Source of the DNA: Ulota crispa
Lineage: Eukaryota > Streptophyta > Bryopsida > Orthotrichales > Orthotrichaceae
Assembly (NCBI GenBank): GCA_963920765.1
Contig: OY987244.1
Location: 30,298,358-30,362,357, forward strand
Reading direction: 5' to 3'
Length of the DNA stretch: 64,000 nucleotides
Part shown: positions 46,701 to 58,371 of the stretch, piece after piece
How positions within the stretch are numbered: position 1 is the stretch's first letter
Layout: every line of letters begins with the position of its first letter
Position numbers and translations under genes: made by a program
The notes under the pieces: model-generated
Told to the model about the DNA's origin: nothing
Seen by the model: the letters and a program-made list of their open reading frames with translations, nothing else
The model's database searches: none

Positions 46701-49700
46701 TGCAACCTTCAGCCTTCGCTCTTCTTCATAAGCTCTAAGTTCTTCACCTGTCAGAGGGATTTTTTTACTCATCGTGACTTTCACAACCTTAGGTGGTGGC
46801 TCGGTTTGCAATTTTTTTGCAAGAGTTCCCATCTGCGTGCAGAATATGAAACTATTATTATGTGTGGTGATTTAAGTCAATCTCGTACGAATGTGCTTGA
46901 TGGATTTTCTTGACCTCCATACACATTGAAGAAAAAGCGAGGACGGGCTTACCTGACCACGTTCAGTGAAAAGCACAAGATTACGAGAATCTGTAGCCCA
47001 TTCCACGAACAAGTCACGAGCAAATCCACCCTCCAGACTGGCCATGGAAGCAAAAACAACCTAGCACAAGACAAATCGAGGTGTTATTCGAAATATTTTT
47101 GGGTAGATTCACGAACTCAAAATTGATTTTAGTTCTTGAAAACAACTCAATTTTGTATCTTGACCATGTAAGGTATATGAAAGAGCCAATCTAGTCATAA
47201 AACTGCACACCAGCACACATCACGGAAACTCCTAAGTGATGAGCAATCTAGTGATTTAAGAGCAGGTATTAGAACTTACCTTCGGACCTGAAGGTAGTTC
47301 ATCAAACTCCTTCCGATCATGACATAACTTGAGGTACCTAGAAGTAGAAAAACAAATCGTGGAAGTTATGCTTCAGCGTCTCACAGGTTCTGAGTTCCAT
47401 GCTGACATTACTATTTTATTTTAAACATAGATAGGAGATCTGAATAACTCGGAAAACATGTTGCCATAAGTTCTCACTTGAGAAGAAATGAGTTCTCTCT
47501 CGAGGTCCCGAAGGATCTAGCTATGGAATCACTCATCCATTCCAGCAGACTCTTAGCAAACTCCACGGTGCTGTAGGATACATTGGTAAGAAGAGCAACA
47601 GGATAGCTAAGTCGTTGATGCGCCCAACTCTGCAGTTTAAAAACAGTACTATTAGGTTTACAATGAGCCTAACGAGTTCAGAAGACGCCCACATCAAACA
47701 GCAAGGCAGCACGTTAATGTACACGAAACTCAGTAAGCTTGCTCAACAATATAATAGAGACCCCCACAACTTCAGCGCTTACATTTTCTAAGTGGAGGAT
47801 AAGCTCAAGCACACGCCCTGCTGTTTCAACAGGCAATAATACATTGCCACCCGCTCGAAGCACTTTGAGTATCATATCTGCAAAGAAACGGAGCGGAAAC
47901 TGCTCAGGCAACCAACAGACAAATTTAAAGATATACCACGAAACCTCTAATCCCTGACATACTCTGCATAGGGTAACAGGGGAAATCAATAAGAAACGAA
48001 CCAATGAACTCTTGGTCCCTCTGCTTCCGCTGAGGCTGGTTATTCAAAGCATTATAGGCATCAGTGATGAGCACAGCTGGTCGCACAAAGTTCTCCAAAA
48101 CGGTCTTGTTTAAATGCCTGCAGATAGAAGGATCTTTTTACTTATGGATATTGCATATTAACACCTTTTTCATAGACAGTAAGATCATTCGAAAGCAAGA
48201 CCAGGAACCAGAAACTGCGTATGTCTAAACAAAAAAAACCAACTTCGATAACAAAAAATTACTTCTCCTTGCGGTGATTAAAATCCACAGCATAAATGAT
48301 TTCTTCAGTGTCCTTTGTGATTTTCCATATAGTTCCACCCAAGAGATGCCCCGCTGTATAAGGCGTGATCGTCATGCCTTCCCCTTTACCTGTAAAAACA
48401 CAAGAAAGCGTGAACATATTTTACATTACATCACATCAAATACACGAGAAACATATATGTTACTCCTGACGAAACAAGCAGATCGGCAGAAGTAGAAAAC
48501 TGTCCACGATCCAAGCACCTGCCAACTGGTAGTGCTGCTGATACTTGAGCTGAATTGAGTTTGAGAATGCCGTGTCCACATCATCAAGAGTGAATAAATC
48601 GAAGTTGGAGACAGCCTGCACAGAGTAAGGCTCTACGTCATACAAGTCACCGTGATAAAAGGAAGCAACATAACATCTTTAATGAGAGAAATTATACATC
48701 AGACACTAACAACAAGCAAAGAAAGGGCAATGAGACACTTCTAATGACCTACAAGCATTTTTGACAAAATAAATAACTAAAGCTACCCTTACTCTTACAG
48801 CAAATTTATAGGACCTCTTGATAAGATTTTTTTTTGAGGCATCTCCAGCAGCTATTCACTAAATAATATTAAAATGCATACCTTCCGTGAAAGGACGTGA
48901 TCATACATGTACATTTGCCCCATGTGATGCACTGGTAACGTACAGTACATAGTCGCTTGCAGCCCAAGCCTGGCAAAGGCATATGTATATGCTCCCAGGT
49001 GCAGTGTGTCCGGATAAGACAACAAAACGGCATCAATTGTTGGAGCCACACTGCCAAAGGCGGACGAACACAGTTGCGTGAGACCACCGGCTAACCACAG
49101 ACTACCATCAAATGTACTCGGGATGTTGAAAAGCATAGTCGATCAAGTCCACTAAATCATATGAAAATCATAAATAAAAAGTATGTCGAACATGCAATCG
49201 GCAGAACAAAAACAGCTCGCACGTTGCACAGCTCAACAAATGTCACCGACTCAGAAATTTCGACTTATTTTTCAGACATAATATATCAGTTCACTTAGAA
49301 AGCTGTCGGCCTCATTTTATAATGCAAAACATCTACGTGAAGACGGCTAAGAGACACTATTCCTACACATGCAGCCCGGTTAATTCTCCCATACCAAATT
49401 TTAAAATGTACCTTTCCTCAAGGTCTACGACGTATTTGGAATTTCACACAAAAAATCGATATCACCAGTCCTCAGCAATCACGCAATATTACAACTTATA
49501 AACATTTACACAAATTCAGAACATCTACTTTCAAAGTTGCACTGATAATGTAGCAGCTCCCTTGGAAAGCTATCGGCCTCCATTCGCAACATCAAATATC
49601 TCCACGAAGAAGGCTAAGAGATACAATTTCAAAATATATAGCCGAAACTCTTCCTCAAAGTAAAAAAAAGAAATGTACCTCTTCTCCAGGTCTACAACTT

Positions 49701-50213
49701 TAATGGAATATACAATAGAAGATTATGTATACTATGAGTCCTTGACAATTGCGAACGATTCCGTTTTTTATAATTACCTACATATTATCAAATCCGCAAC
49801 TGAAATTGATCCAAAATAGTAATTACCACAATTCAAATCTGCACTTCCCCTGTCTAAACTAAAATTGTATATACTGCAAGTCCTTAACAATTATGAACGA
49901 TTTCATTGTACATAATCACCTACATATTATCAAATCCGCAACTGAAATTGATCCAAAATAGTAATTACTACAATTCAAATCTATATTTCCCCCGCCTAAA
50001 CTAACACGGCGCAATGCCATAATCTATAAAAGACGAAACACTTGAACCTAGGGTTTACGAATACCTCTTAAGAGGCTCCAAGAGCGAGAGGTCGAAACTA
50101 TCGGTCCATCCGCAATCCAGCAGGAACCGGAACCCGTCCACCTGCAGCAAGTAGCACAGCGGCGCCTCGGAGTGAGCTCCGCTGAGCGGCGTCACTTGCA
50201 CGCTCGTTCCCAT
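43772..50213 (-). CDS. CPSF100: Cleavage and polyadenylation specificity factor subunit CPSF100
   Basis: I rebuilt 18 coding exons: 50213-50065, 49050-48882, 48615-48519, 48389-48263, 48117-48002, 47877-47783, 47629-47478, 47337-47280, 47060-46953, 46832-46577, 46323-46127, 45963-45868, 45605-45507, 45334-45203, 44937-44893, 44402-44235, 44122-44069 and 43867-43772. They total 2214 nt, giving 737 aa, close to Arabidopsis CPSF100. The start [10 protein letters not shown] fits the family; an upstream in-frame Met at 50267 is less likely. It is a metallo-beta-lactamase/beta-CASP protein of the nuclear pre-mRNA 3'-end complex, partner of the CPSF73 nuclease. The zinc-binding His motif is degenerate ([12 protein letters not shown]), as expected for this inactive subunit. 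[18 protein letters not shown] and [20 protein letters not shown] mark the beta-CASP core. The C-terminus ends YSQFYML. Confidence 0.94.
44715..44878. repeat. Perfect 82-bp tandem duplication in a CPSF100 intron
   Basis: The unit starting AACAATCGTGCTTGAAAGC occurs at 44715-44796 and again at 44797-44878 with no difference that I can see. It lies in the intron between exons 15 and 16. The perfect identity suggests a recent duplication or an assembly artefact. Confidence 0.85.
49270..49985. repeat. Duplicated segments in CPSF100 intron 1
   Basis: One diverged pair lies at about 49275-49510 and 49540-49770 (shared AAAGCT.TCGGCCTC, GAAG..GGCTAAGAGA, AATGTACCT, AGGTCTAC). A second, closer pair lies at about 49735-49840 and 49868-49980 (shared TATCAAATCCGCAACTGAAA and TTGATCCAAAATAGTAATTAC). 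Intron 1 is about 1 kb, mostly built from these repeats. Confidence 0.6.
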
Positions 50214-50595
50214 CGCTCCTTGATTAAACCTCGAAAGCCCTGTTTCCTCTGCTAAGTTATTGCTCACATGTGATGCTCGGTTGCGCAGGTGTTTTGTGTT
50301 GTTCTCTAACTTTGTATTACATCATCGGGTTCCAAACGAAAAAGAAAGAAATAATGCGGCAGCGATCGTTTTTGCACACCGTGTATGCTAACTTAGCTTC
50401 GTCTTCCCTTCGATCGCAACAGTTTCGTCTATGGCGACTGCTATCGCAGCGAGCTGCTTAAGTTTCGGCGTGCACGTCAAGCTTCGCAAGCCGTGAAGGT
50501 TCAAAGATTTCTGGAATATGACAAACCTCTCTAATTGCACGCTCTGTAGTAGTGCAGAGAGAATTAACTGTGACTCCTCTCTGAACCAGCGTCCA
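50214..50595. promoter_or_regulatory. 5' flank of CPSF100
   Basis: The region upstream of the CPSF100 start on the minus strand is moderately GC-rich and ends at a TTAA mini-element at 50603. I see no clear TATA box. Small frames here are not supported as genes. Confidence 0.3.
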
Positions 50596-50602
50596 TTAAC
50601 CC

Positions 50603-50682
50603 TTAACCCCTCAACGTCCCAGCAGCAAAAAACTTGCTCCATTCCCCGTGTATTCTGTGATGCTCGGGACATTGAGGGTTAA
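50603..50682. mobile_element. 80-bp minimal TTAA element, ACGTCCC type
   Basis: TTAACCCCTCAACGTCCCAG is mirrored by GGGACATTGAGGGTTAA. The TIR is about 22 bp with one indel, around a centre of only ~36 bp. A further TTAA lies just upstream (50596-50599). The end structure is that of the other TTAA elements, but the subterminal sequence is its own. Confidence 0.65.
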
Positions 50683-50724
50683 TGTGGTCAAAGTAAGGGT
50701 TTTGAATATGATAACTATTAGTAA

Positions 50725-51232
50725 TCAACTAGGATCCTATTAGGAACAGAAAAATGATGAGTTTGCGCTTTTGAATGTATTATTTGGATACTATGAGAAT
50801 AAGTTGTGAATTTTAAAGAGCAAACTGTCATTGCACCATAACCATTTTTAAGAATTCATGTTCACATGTTGTACATCCTTGTCATTACATCTATTCATTT
50901 CCACAAATTTTTCAAGATTTCAAATGTGATGGTTATGGGGACATTGATGCTTATGGGTGTTCCTACCTTATATAAATATTTACTACTACTACAGTATTTT
51001 TCATCAAAAATCACTGCAACAAACCATTTTTAGATAGACTATCAACAACAATGAAGCAACAAATAGACAAACTAGTGGCTTTCAAGTCACAAACCATGTG
51101 AAATCTAAATATTTAGAGAGTTGCATGTGCCTATGAATGGTCAAGTGATGAGTCATGGGGTAACTTACTAGGGTAAAGCAACCTAATTGTCAAGGCAACC
51201 TAAATGCAATATTTAGTGTAGTAAGCATAATG
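50725..51232. repeat. Two adjoining dispersed repeats
   Basis: 50725-50975 is an inverted copy of 18447-18710. 50975-51232 (TATATAAATATTTACTACTA to CAATATTTAGTGTA) is similar in direct orientation to 62930-63155, sharing TTGTTAAGGCAAC-type blocks and GAGAGTTGCAT. They join at CCTACCTTATATAAATA. The element class is unknown. Confidence 0.55.
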
Positions 51233-51298
51233 CAGAGATAATTAGCTCTGACTCCTCTTGGAATCGGGGTCCATTCATTATGGGCCACTTTATATCAT

Positions 51299-51693
51299 TG
51301 TAGGTTGAGAGCAAATTTGGCATAAAATAATTCCCCAAAATTTTGCCTAGTTATTCTCTATATTATTTTCCAAAAATGCCCAATGTTAAGCAAATCACAA
51401 AATTGAAATGCTGAATATTATAAAAGTCATTAAGCTTAACTAACAATGGAAGGCCAAGGTTGATTCCAAGAGGGCTCAATCTACTACAAATTTTATGCCA
51501 ATGGCTAATTTTAGAAAGTGAAAAATGCTAAGAAAAAGGCTTAATTTTACTAATTTTTTTGGTTGAATGCCAAATAATAATTTTATTTTAAAGTGCTTAA
51601 TCTTGTTTAATGATGAAATTTGATGCCAAGTTGGTTTTTTCTAAAAAAACAACTTATTTGGCAAAGACCTGCCAAATTTGCTCTCAACCTACA
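51299..51693. mobile_element. MITE with 23-bp TIRs, about 395 bp
   Basis: The left TGTAGGTTGAGAGCAAATTT GGC and the right GCCAAATTTGCTCTCAACCTACA are reverse complements. A hAT-type MITE is possible, but I find no convincing 8-bp duplication. Confidence 0.55.
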
Positions 51694-53760
51694 GTAGAGC
51701 CCAATTGTTGGCCCAATTTAAAACCACAGAAATCAATCAATAAGATTGGTTGAAGCCTAGTATTGGGCTTTCATTTGGTTCTCATGGTTTATATTAAGAA
51801 CAATCTAGAATTCATTTGTTGGTTGCTTGTGTAATAAATTTTTGACATCAGAAATTGGGCTCAAATATTAAAAAAAGGTTTTCAACAAAAATTGGCATTA
51901 GAAGAAATCCGTGTTTTTTTTTAATGTCCACTACTTTTTATGCTAATAATTACATCAAACATAACATTAAGATGTTAGTTTTAACATCACTTGTAACACA
52001 AAAATGAATAGAAGTCCAAAAAAGTTGGTAAAAAAAAATATAAGCTTCTTCTAGCGTGGAGACCCAATTTATGAAACTCAAACCCAATTTGTAAATAATG
52101 AAATAAAATCATCAAATGAAACCAAGTGCTATATGTTAGGGCCTAATTCTAAACCTAATGTTTGAACTTTGGCCTAGTTATTGGCCTAATAATTGGACTA
52201 CTTATTGACACACTGAATTAAGAATTTGTATAAACTTCAAATTGGGCCAATATAAAAACCCCCAAGTGTCCAAGCACTTTTCATCAAATTTAGGGTTTAG
52301 GGAGACCTACATTTATGATGCATTGTATCTTAGTTATTTGAATGATTTACAAAAAGCAATTATTAAAAACAATGTGACTCCTACTTACAATACGGCTTGC
52401 AAAATTTGGGAATATTTGAGTATGGGAGATGAGAGATTATAACATTAGATCAAACAACATGTGATGGAAAAATCTCATTTTTTGGCAAGTGGTTGCTGTT
52501 TGTTCATTTTCACAAAATTCTAAAAGCCCCTTGTTCACTTTAGATTTGTGAGTAGCAAGATTAAATGTGAATGCACACACTTGCAAACTATTGTTGGTTT
52601 CACTTTTTTAAATGCTAATTTTTACAGCTATGAATAATTGTTACATAGAAACAATGATCATTGCAATTGGTGAGAACTGCCATGACAAAATTCTAGAACA
52701 TGCTTGAACCCTTATTGGCCAATCTTTTGCTACCACAAAGAAAGTTTTATTTCTTTATTTTGCACCTACAGCTTCTTAGTTCTTAGGCCATTTAGTAGTC
52801 TTTAATGACGTAGATATGGTTGCATGGAGTATTTTTTAAGTGTAAAATAGGCTGCAAGTATTTACACTTTGAGTTTGTTGGTTGTGACCTAATTTTCTTA
52901 AATCAAGAACTAGTATTGAAAGAATGAACTTTATGTTAAATGCCTAAAAAAAAACCCTACCACAAAGTACACGCAAGGAAGCTTGCAATGGGTATTGACT
53001 GCTTGTACCTTGTAAGACTATTTGCCACCTCACCTTGTATATATGGTATTCCCCTTAGGATGTTCCACTCAATCAAGGCTCTTGAGGCATTTGTACAATG
53101 TTTGGCTTGCCTTACCATTACTTCACTTACATGAACCACTTGAATCCCTTAATAATTGTAATTTGTAATAATGTCAAAGGTTTAGATATGGTTCCTCAAA
53201 GTGGCCTGCAAAATCATGTGGAGACCACGGCATTTTTTTCTAGTGAAAAATTGGTCTAACAAATTTCCACAAACTAGGAGTGGTCCCTCCCTTTTTACCT
53301 AACAGGCTGTTGACACTTGCCAACTTGTCGCCAAAAAAAATGCCCTCGTGAAGACTACTTTTGGTCCTCTATGGCGTTCAAAGTTTGATATAAAGTTGCC
53401 CTATCAAAAATCTTGGGAAAATAAAAGTTGATGTCACAATTGCCTTGTATGTGCACAACAATTACACCTCTAATTGTGTGACAACATGGAGGATATTGAC
53501 CCCTAACTCATTTTTGTAGCCCACATGGAGTTCTTTTGTGTTTCTATAACAAGGCTTTGAGAGACTTGAAATTTCTGATTTTCTTTAAAATTCTTATGTA
53601 TAGTTCCTCGTTCTCACTTCATTCATTTTAAGTCTTGTTTTTATACAAGTCCAACATAAATTGCAAAAAATGTGAATATGTTTTTTGGTATTGAAATTGA
53701 ACTCCCACCAGTTTACAGAATTCAGTCCACGTGCCCAAAATCTGTGTGGTGCGAGCTATT
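51694..53760. other. AT-rich intergenic DNA upstream of the ATP synthase gene
   Basis: No supported gene. Frames at 52242-52442 and 52940-53134 have no recognisable domain. Confidence 0.45.
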
Positions 53761-53956
53761 TTTTGGACCCATTCACACTGCAATGCTCATCGTCTCTCTC
53801 CCGCGAAGGCCTAGATTCGAGTCGAGGCATAGCTAGAAACTTGAAACCCTAATATACACAACACCATTGGAAACGCTTGAGCTCGACCGAGGATTCCCAT
53901 TGAGCTCCGATTTCCTGAACGTGCCGCTACAGTCGATCGATCCATCGGAGGACGCA

Positions 53957-54292
53957 ATGTCGGGAGCAGCAGCGACGAGTGCTGTGCAGGCTGCGGCGCC
54001 ATACTGGAGAATCGCAGGCATGACCTACCTCTCGTACGCGAACACGTGCGCGGCCATGGTGCGCAATTGCATGAAGGAGCCCTTCAAGACCAAGGCGCTA
54101 CAACGCGAACACGCCTACTACAAATTCCAGCCCTACGCTGAAGGCGCTCCTCAGAAAGCAGGTTGCATTTCTTGCCTTTTGTCTCGCTCTCAGCTCTTAT
54201 GAATAACTCAATAACCATTTCGATGAGACTAAATTTCATTGCATTTCGTTTTTGCAGTGGTGCGAGAGAGCGGTGTGCCGGAATCAAGCTAG
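53957..54292 (+). CDS. Mitochondrial F1-ATP synthase subunit epsilon
   Basis: Two exons, 53957-54161 and 54258-54292, joined in phase 1, give 79 aa. The core APYWRIAGMTYLSYANTCAA followed by MVRNCMKEPFKTKALQRE is the plant mitochondrial ATP synthase epsilon signature. The protein ends QKAVVRESGVPESS, where family members have a short 'QKPxIR' tail. This small subunit is part of the F1 central stalk on the matrix side of the inner membrane. The start at 53957 is chosen because the family begins just before the PYWR block; an upstream in-frame Met at 53867 would add 30 unrelated residues. The Ala-rich N-terminus (SGAAATSAVQAAA) is about 9 residues longer than in seed plants. Confidence 0.9.
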
Positions 54293-54304
54293 AAAAGGAA
54301 TAGC

Positions 54305-55050
54305 GAGAGTGTGTCAAGTTTCTTGTGGCATCTAGAATTTATTTTGACCACCGGAGTTTTTTCAGAACAATAAAGCGACATCTTCAAGGCTAGCTGTGGT
54401 CTTGCACATGATGTGTTTCTTAACTCTAACTAGAGTGTAGCAGTTCATTACGAATATATTGCGATTGATATGTTTTGTGAGAATCTTGCCGGATCTCTTT
54501 GCTCTGTTATATTGTACATTGTCTTTATTGATTTGTGCTTCCTCTGAGCGATCAAGTAGCGGTCAAGTTGCACGAGTTGAGCATACTATGCTATCTTGAG
54601 TCTGAGATAGAGGACGTGTTGCAAGTATGCTTTCCGAAGTTGCGATGGAGCGTGGAATCTTGCTATGCTGTCTAGTCTGAAGTGAGTGAAGCTTCTTGTG
54701 ACATCTAGAATTTACGTCAGATGTTGATCTCCAGAGTTTCTTTTGAATAAAGCGAGGTTTTCTAGGGTAAAGGCGGACTTAGCATTGGATGTTAGTTTCT
54801 TTACTCTATCTAGAATGTAGCAGTATGCATAATGAATCACAAGCTGAAGTTTGTGCTTCTGTTGCGATTTCACATTTGCGAGTCTCGATCAATCTCTTCG
54901 TTCTGTTTTAATTATCTTTTTCGGTTTGTGCTTCCTCTTGGTAAGTGATCAAGTAAGGATCAACTTATCTGAGTGGAGCATATTTTAGTGGCTTCAGTCT
55001 GAGAGAAGACTGGTACTATGCCTTTCGAAAGTATGATGAAGACTGGAATT
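54305..55050 (+). repeat. Tandem duplication of the ATP synthase epsilon 3' flank
   Basis: Copy 1 (about 54305-54680) and copy 2 (about 54681-55050) share ordered blocks: TTCTTGTG.CATCTAGAATTTA, a CAATAAAGCG / GAATAAAGCG polyadenylation-type signal, TCTA.CTAGA.TGTAGCAGT, TTTGTGCTTCCTCT and AGTCTGAGA. The period is about 376 bp and the divergence moderate. Each copy supplies its own AATAAA, so two alternative mRNA 3' ends are plausible. Confidence 0.65.
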
Positions 55051-56653
55051 TTTGACAAAAATATGTTCTATTCCGAAAGGTAAGAGACTTAGGCTTCTGT
55101 TTATCAACATTCATCTTCAACGGTGCATATTTGTTTGTTCCTACTGAAGCCGTTTCTCTGTAATTCTAATTGCACTTGGCTCCTATTCGTGGAATGCCTC
55201 GAACTCACCTGCGCAGTGAAGAATTTCTCGGATATTCGGCTTCACTTCTGGTATATCATCTTTTGCATTCTGCTCTGTCCTTGCTTGCCAGCGCTTAGTA
55301 GCAGTTCTGGGCTCCCCTGATAATTTTTTGACCAGCATCTCTTTCCTAATTTTCAATGGCCAAGTCATGGTAAATAACGGTTAGAATAAATTCGAATTGT
55401 GTTGATTCTGACGTTTTGTTAAGCCATTATTTACTTGCGAACAAACGTCATTTCGTACTATATCACGAAATTCTAACTATCTGTCAATCACTCCTGTGTA
55501 CAAGGATCCATTTTTCGACACGAGCTGCAAATCACTAGTCTGATTTGATCTTGAACACTTTCAGAAGAAACACAGCGAGCTGGAAAGAGTTACGGACCGT
55601 GAGCAACCCCAGGTGTCTCGCATATCTGTCCTTTAAATGCTGCCTGCTTTAAAGTTCTCAATTTGATGATGCCCATGATGGCATATATGCATAGGAAATA
55701 TTGAAATTACTTTGAGATGAATAGAATTTTTTTCACAAGGAATTCTTGTCAACCGAATACAGACGTTTTGAAAATTTGTGGGGATCCCTCAAGTGTGTTT
55801 AGAATCTCTAACGCCTTGATTGCTCTGCTTACTGCCGTTACTTCCATCTGAGATAAATACCCGTATTGTTACTTTGTGAGGCCAGTAAACCAACCAACCC
55901 GCCGGTTGCACACTAATCAGATGCTTCGTTTGTCTCGCCCGTGATGATTGAGGCTATAGAGAGCAGTATTTCACTTTAAACGCCGGTTCCCAAATTACCG
56001 ATTCAAGGACGCTGTATAAGGTCTGGGATGCAGGTATGGTGTCCTTTGCACTATTCCTTCGTAATTAAGGACGTTCGAATTGTACCTCTCACATACGCAG
56101 TCAGTTTGCTAGCAGCTGTTACTTAAATGTCCAGGGCTGTTTCTCATGGCACCTTAGCCATCAGCCCAAGCCATATATGGCCTTCTCCACTGTGAACACT
56201 GAAGAGATCAATCTTGGACTTGGGAATTCCACGTATGTGTTTCTGCCACCATAACTACAAAGCTTCGTGTAGTTGTATCATTTACTTCCTACCTCCATAT
56301 CTCCAGGCATTCCTGATACCTGACTTCTGTAACATGCGAGCTTGGCTCGGTTTTCTACTGGTATCTGTGTTCGTTTCGCAGAAAGGTCAGCTCTGCTCTA
56401 GATTGCTAGAGCATTAACTGAATCCGGGAAAAAGGTAGACATACCATGCAATCGTAGGCTAACTTTCTATTTTACCTACAAGAGCTGCTCTGTAACTGTA
56501 TGCATGTTTGACATTTCAGATCTTGATATTACAATGTGCTTTCATGCTGAATGCATTCAATTGGGATCGTTAATATAGTACATATAATATGGAGATGTTG
56601 AATTTTGGAATCGTCATTCTTTATCTTGCAGCGCAATTTTTCCACCTGTCTGA
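55051..56653. other. Intergenic, with possible leader of the LRR gene
   Basis: No supported gene. Pyrimidine-rich stretches ending in CAG (for example at about 56632) leave room for a 5' UTR intron of the downstream LRR gene. Confidence 0.4.
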
Positions 56654-57957
56654 ATGGCAGGCCTATGCCCTTCAACCGGAGTTAGATTCTTCATTGCTCT
56701 TGGCCTCCTTGCAGCAACCGTACATTATGGAATGGCATGCATTGCCTACGAGGGGAATGCTCTTCTGGCTTTTAAGGCGGGGATAACGTCAGACCCGACT
56801 GGCATATTCTCAGCATGGAACTCGTCGAGTGACTGTTGTAGTTGGCCTTACGTAGTTTGTGGTGTGGATGGGCATGCCACCAGTTTAGATATCCATCCCG
56901 ATCCTTTGTCTGACGACCCAAACATCTACCTCAGAGGTGAGTTCGTTACAACCTTTAAAGGCTTAAGTTTTAGAACTTCAAAGCTCTTTTGGATTAAGAT
57001 TTTGTAATATTTCGAGTACTGACTTGACAGTAATCACTTCCACAGGCACCATATCACCATCTTTGGCGAAGCTGACACACCTTACGAAGCTGGACTTGAG
57101 CAGCATGAAGAATCTCACTGGGTCACTTCCCTCAGCCTTTGGCACCATGAAGAATCTTACATACTTTGACGTGCGGTCTAACAGACTCACTGGCCCCATT
57201 CCTACATCTTACGGTGGCCTCACCAACCTCACTTGGCTCAGCCTAGGTGATAACATGTAAGACACAATCTTATTTAGGAATGCTGCGTTTCAACGTTCAA
57301 AGACAATTTATGTTCTTATTATGAAGAGGTTTGTCCTCATTCATCAAACTGCATTTTTCTAATGGAAATTTGATTGTTAAGGCGGGGTGCTTCCGTTTGT
57401 GAATCAGGTTCACAGGGAACGTACCCTCCTCACTGGGGAATATAGGATCCACTCTCAAGTTTCTTTATCTTGGTGGATGTCAGCTGTCGGGCTCGATTCC
57501 TCAACCTTTGTACAAGCTCACTGGCTTACTGGCCCTCTTTCTGAATGGAAACCATCTCACGGGCGGTATTTCTCCGTTGATAGGGCAACTGAACAGTAAT
57601 CTAACCGTTCTTGACTTCTCCTACAACAATCTAACGGGGTACATTCCGTCAGCCATCGCCAACTTAAAGCAGCTTCATTCTTTGAACCTCTCACATAACA
57701 AGCTCTCGGGCGGTCTTCCCCAAAGTCTTGGAAATCTCACGGCACTTTGTATCATGACACTTGACGACAACCAGTTCAGCGGCACTATTCCCGAAGGGCT
57801 TGCTACAAATTTGAAGAAGTTGATTTATGTAAATCTCTCCAAAAACAAGTTAACCGGACCGATTCCGCAAGGTGATCCGTTTTCCTCCTTTCCTGCCTCG
57901 TCGTTTGATTCTAATGCTGGTCTTTGCGGGAATCCACTCCCTCCTTGCCAAAGCTAG
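56654..57957 (+). CDS. Secreted leucine-rich-repeat protein (DRT100/PGIP-like)
   Basis: Exons 56654-56936, 57046-57256 and 57408-57957 join in phase to give 347 aa. Residues about 10-30 form a signal peptide (FFIALGLLAATVHYGMAC). Next comes a plant LRRNT_2 cap with YEGNALLAFKAGITSDPTG, the SSSDCCSWPYVVC cysteine pair and a VCGVDGHATSLDI start. About eight extracellular-type LRRs follow (LxxLxLSxNxLTGxIPxxxGxLxxL), such as LDLSSMKNLTGSLPSAFG and LNLSHNKLSGGLPQSLG. The C-terminal cap is SNAGLCGNPLPPC. There is no transmembrane segment or kinase, so it is likely an apoplastic LRR protein like DRT100 or polygalacturonase inhibitors. Function is not predictable beyond that. Several N-x-S/T sites suggest glycosylation. 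Confidence 0.85.
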
Positions 57958-58371
57958 GATTGTCTGTTTAGTTAGAGAGTAGATTTTCCAGAATAGTTTG
58001 ACACACGGATTGTCTCCAACTATCATGAATAAAGACTCCATTTGACGACAACTGAGCCTTGTTCAAGAATCGCATTTCGGCTCGTGACTCTTTGATTCAG
58101 CTAGCATTAGAGTGAAGGTTCATTTCAAAAGCAACGTTCATGGTTTGAGAGGCTCTCTTCGAGGACAAACGAATCGAGAAAAATGAGTTACATAATTAGA
58201 TGGAGGATATTGTGCACTAAATGGAAAGCTTTCAAATATCGGCATCCTGAGCAGCTTGTTGTGAGCAGAGGTATCTCCTTATTGACAACTCTCTTGTTTC
58301 TTCTCCGGTTACATACTTTCCCCTTGTCTCTCTTTGCAACGTTTTATTACTAGCATAGATGGCCAACTAAC
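57958..58371. other. Short convergent 3' region, LRR and UAH genes
   Basis: The stop codons face each other across 414 bp. I see no repeat or gene, and no clear terminator or polyadenylation signal stands out. Confidence 0.45.
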
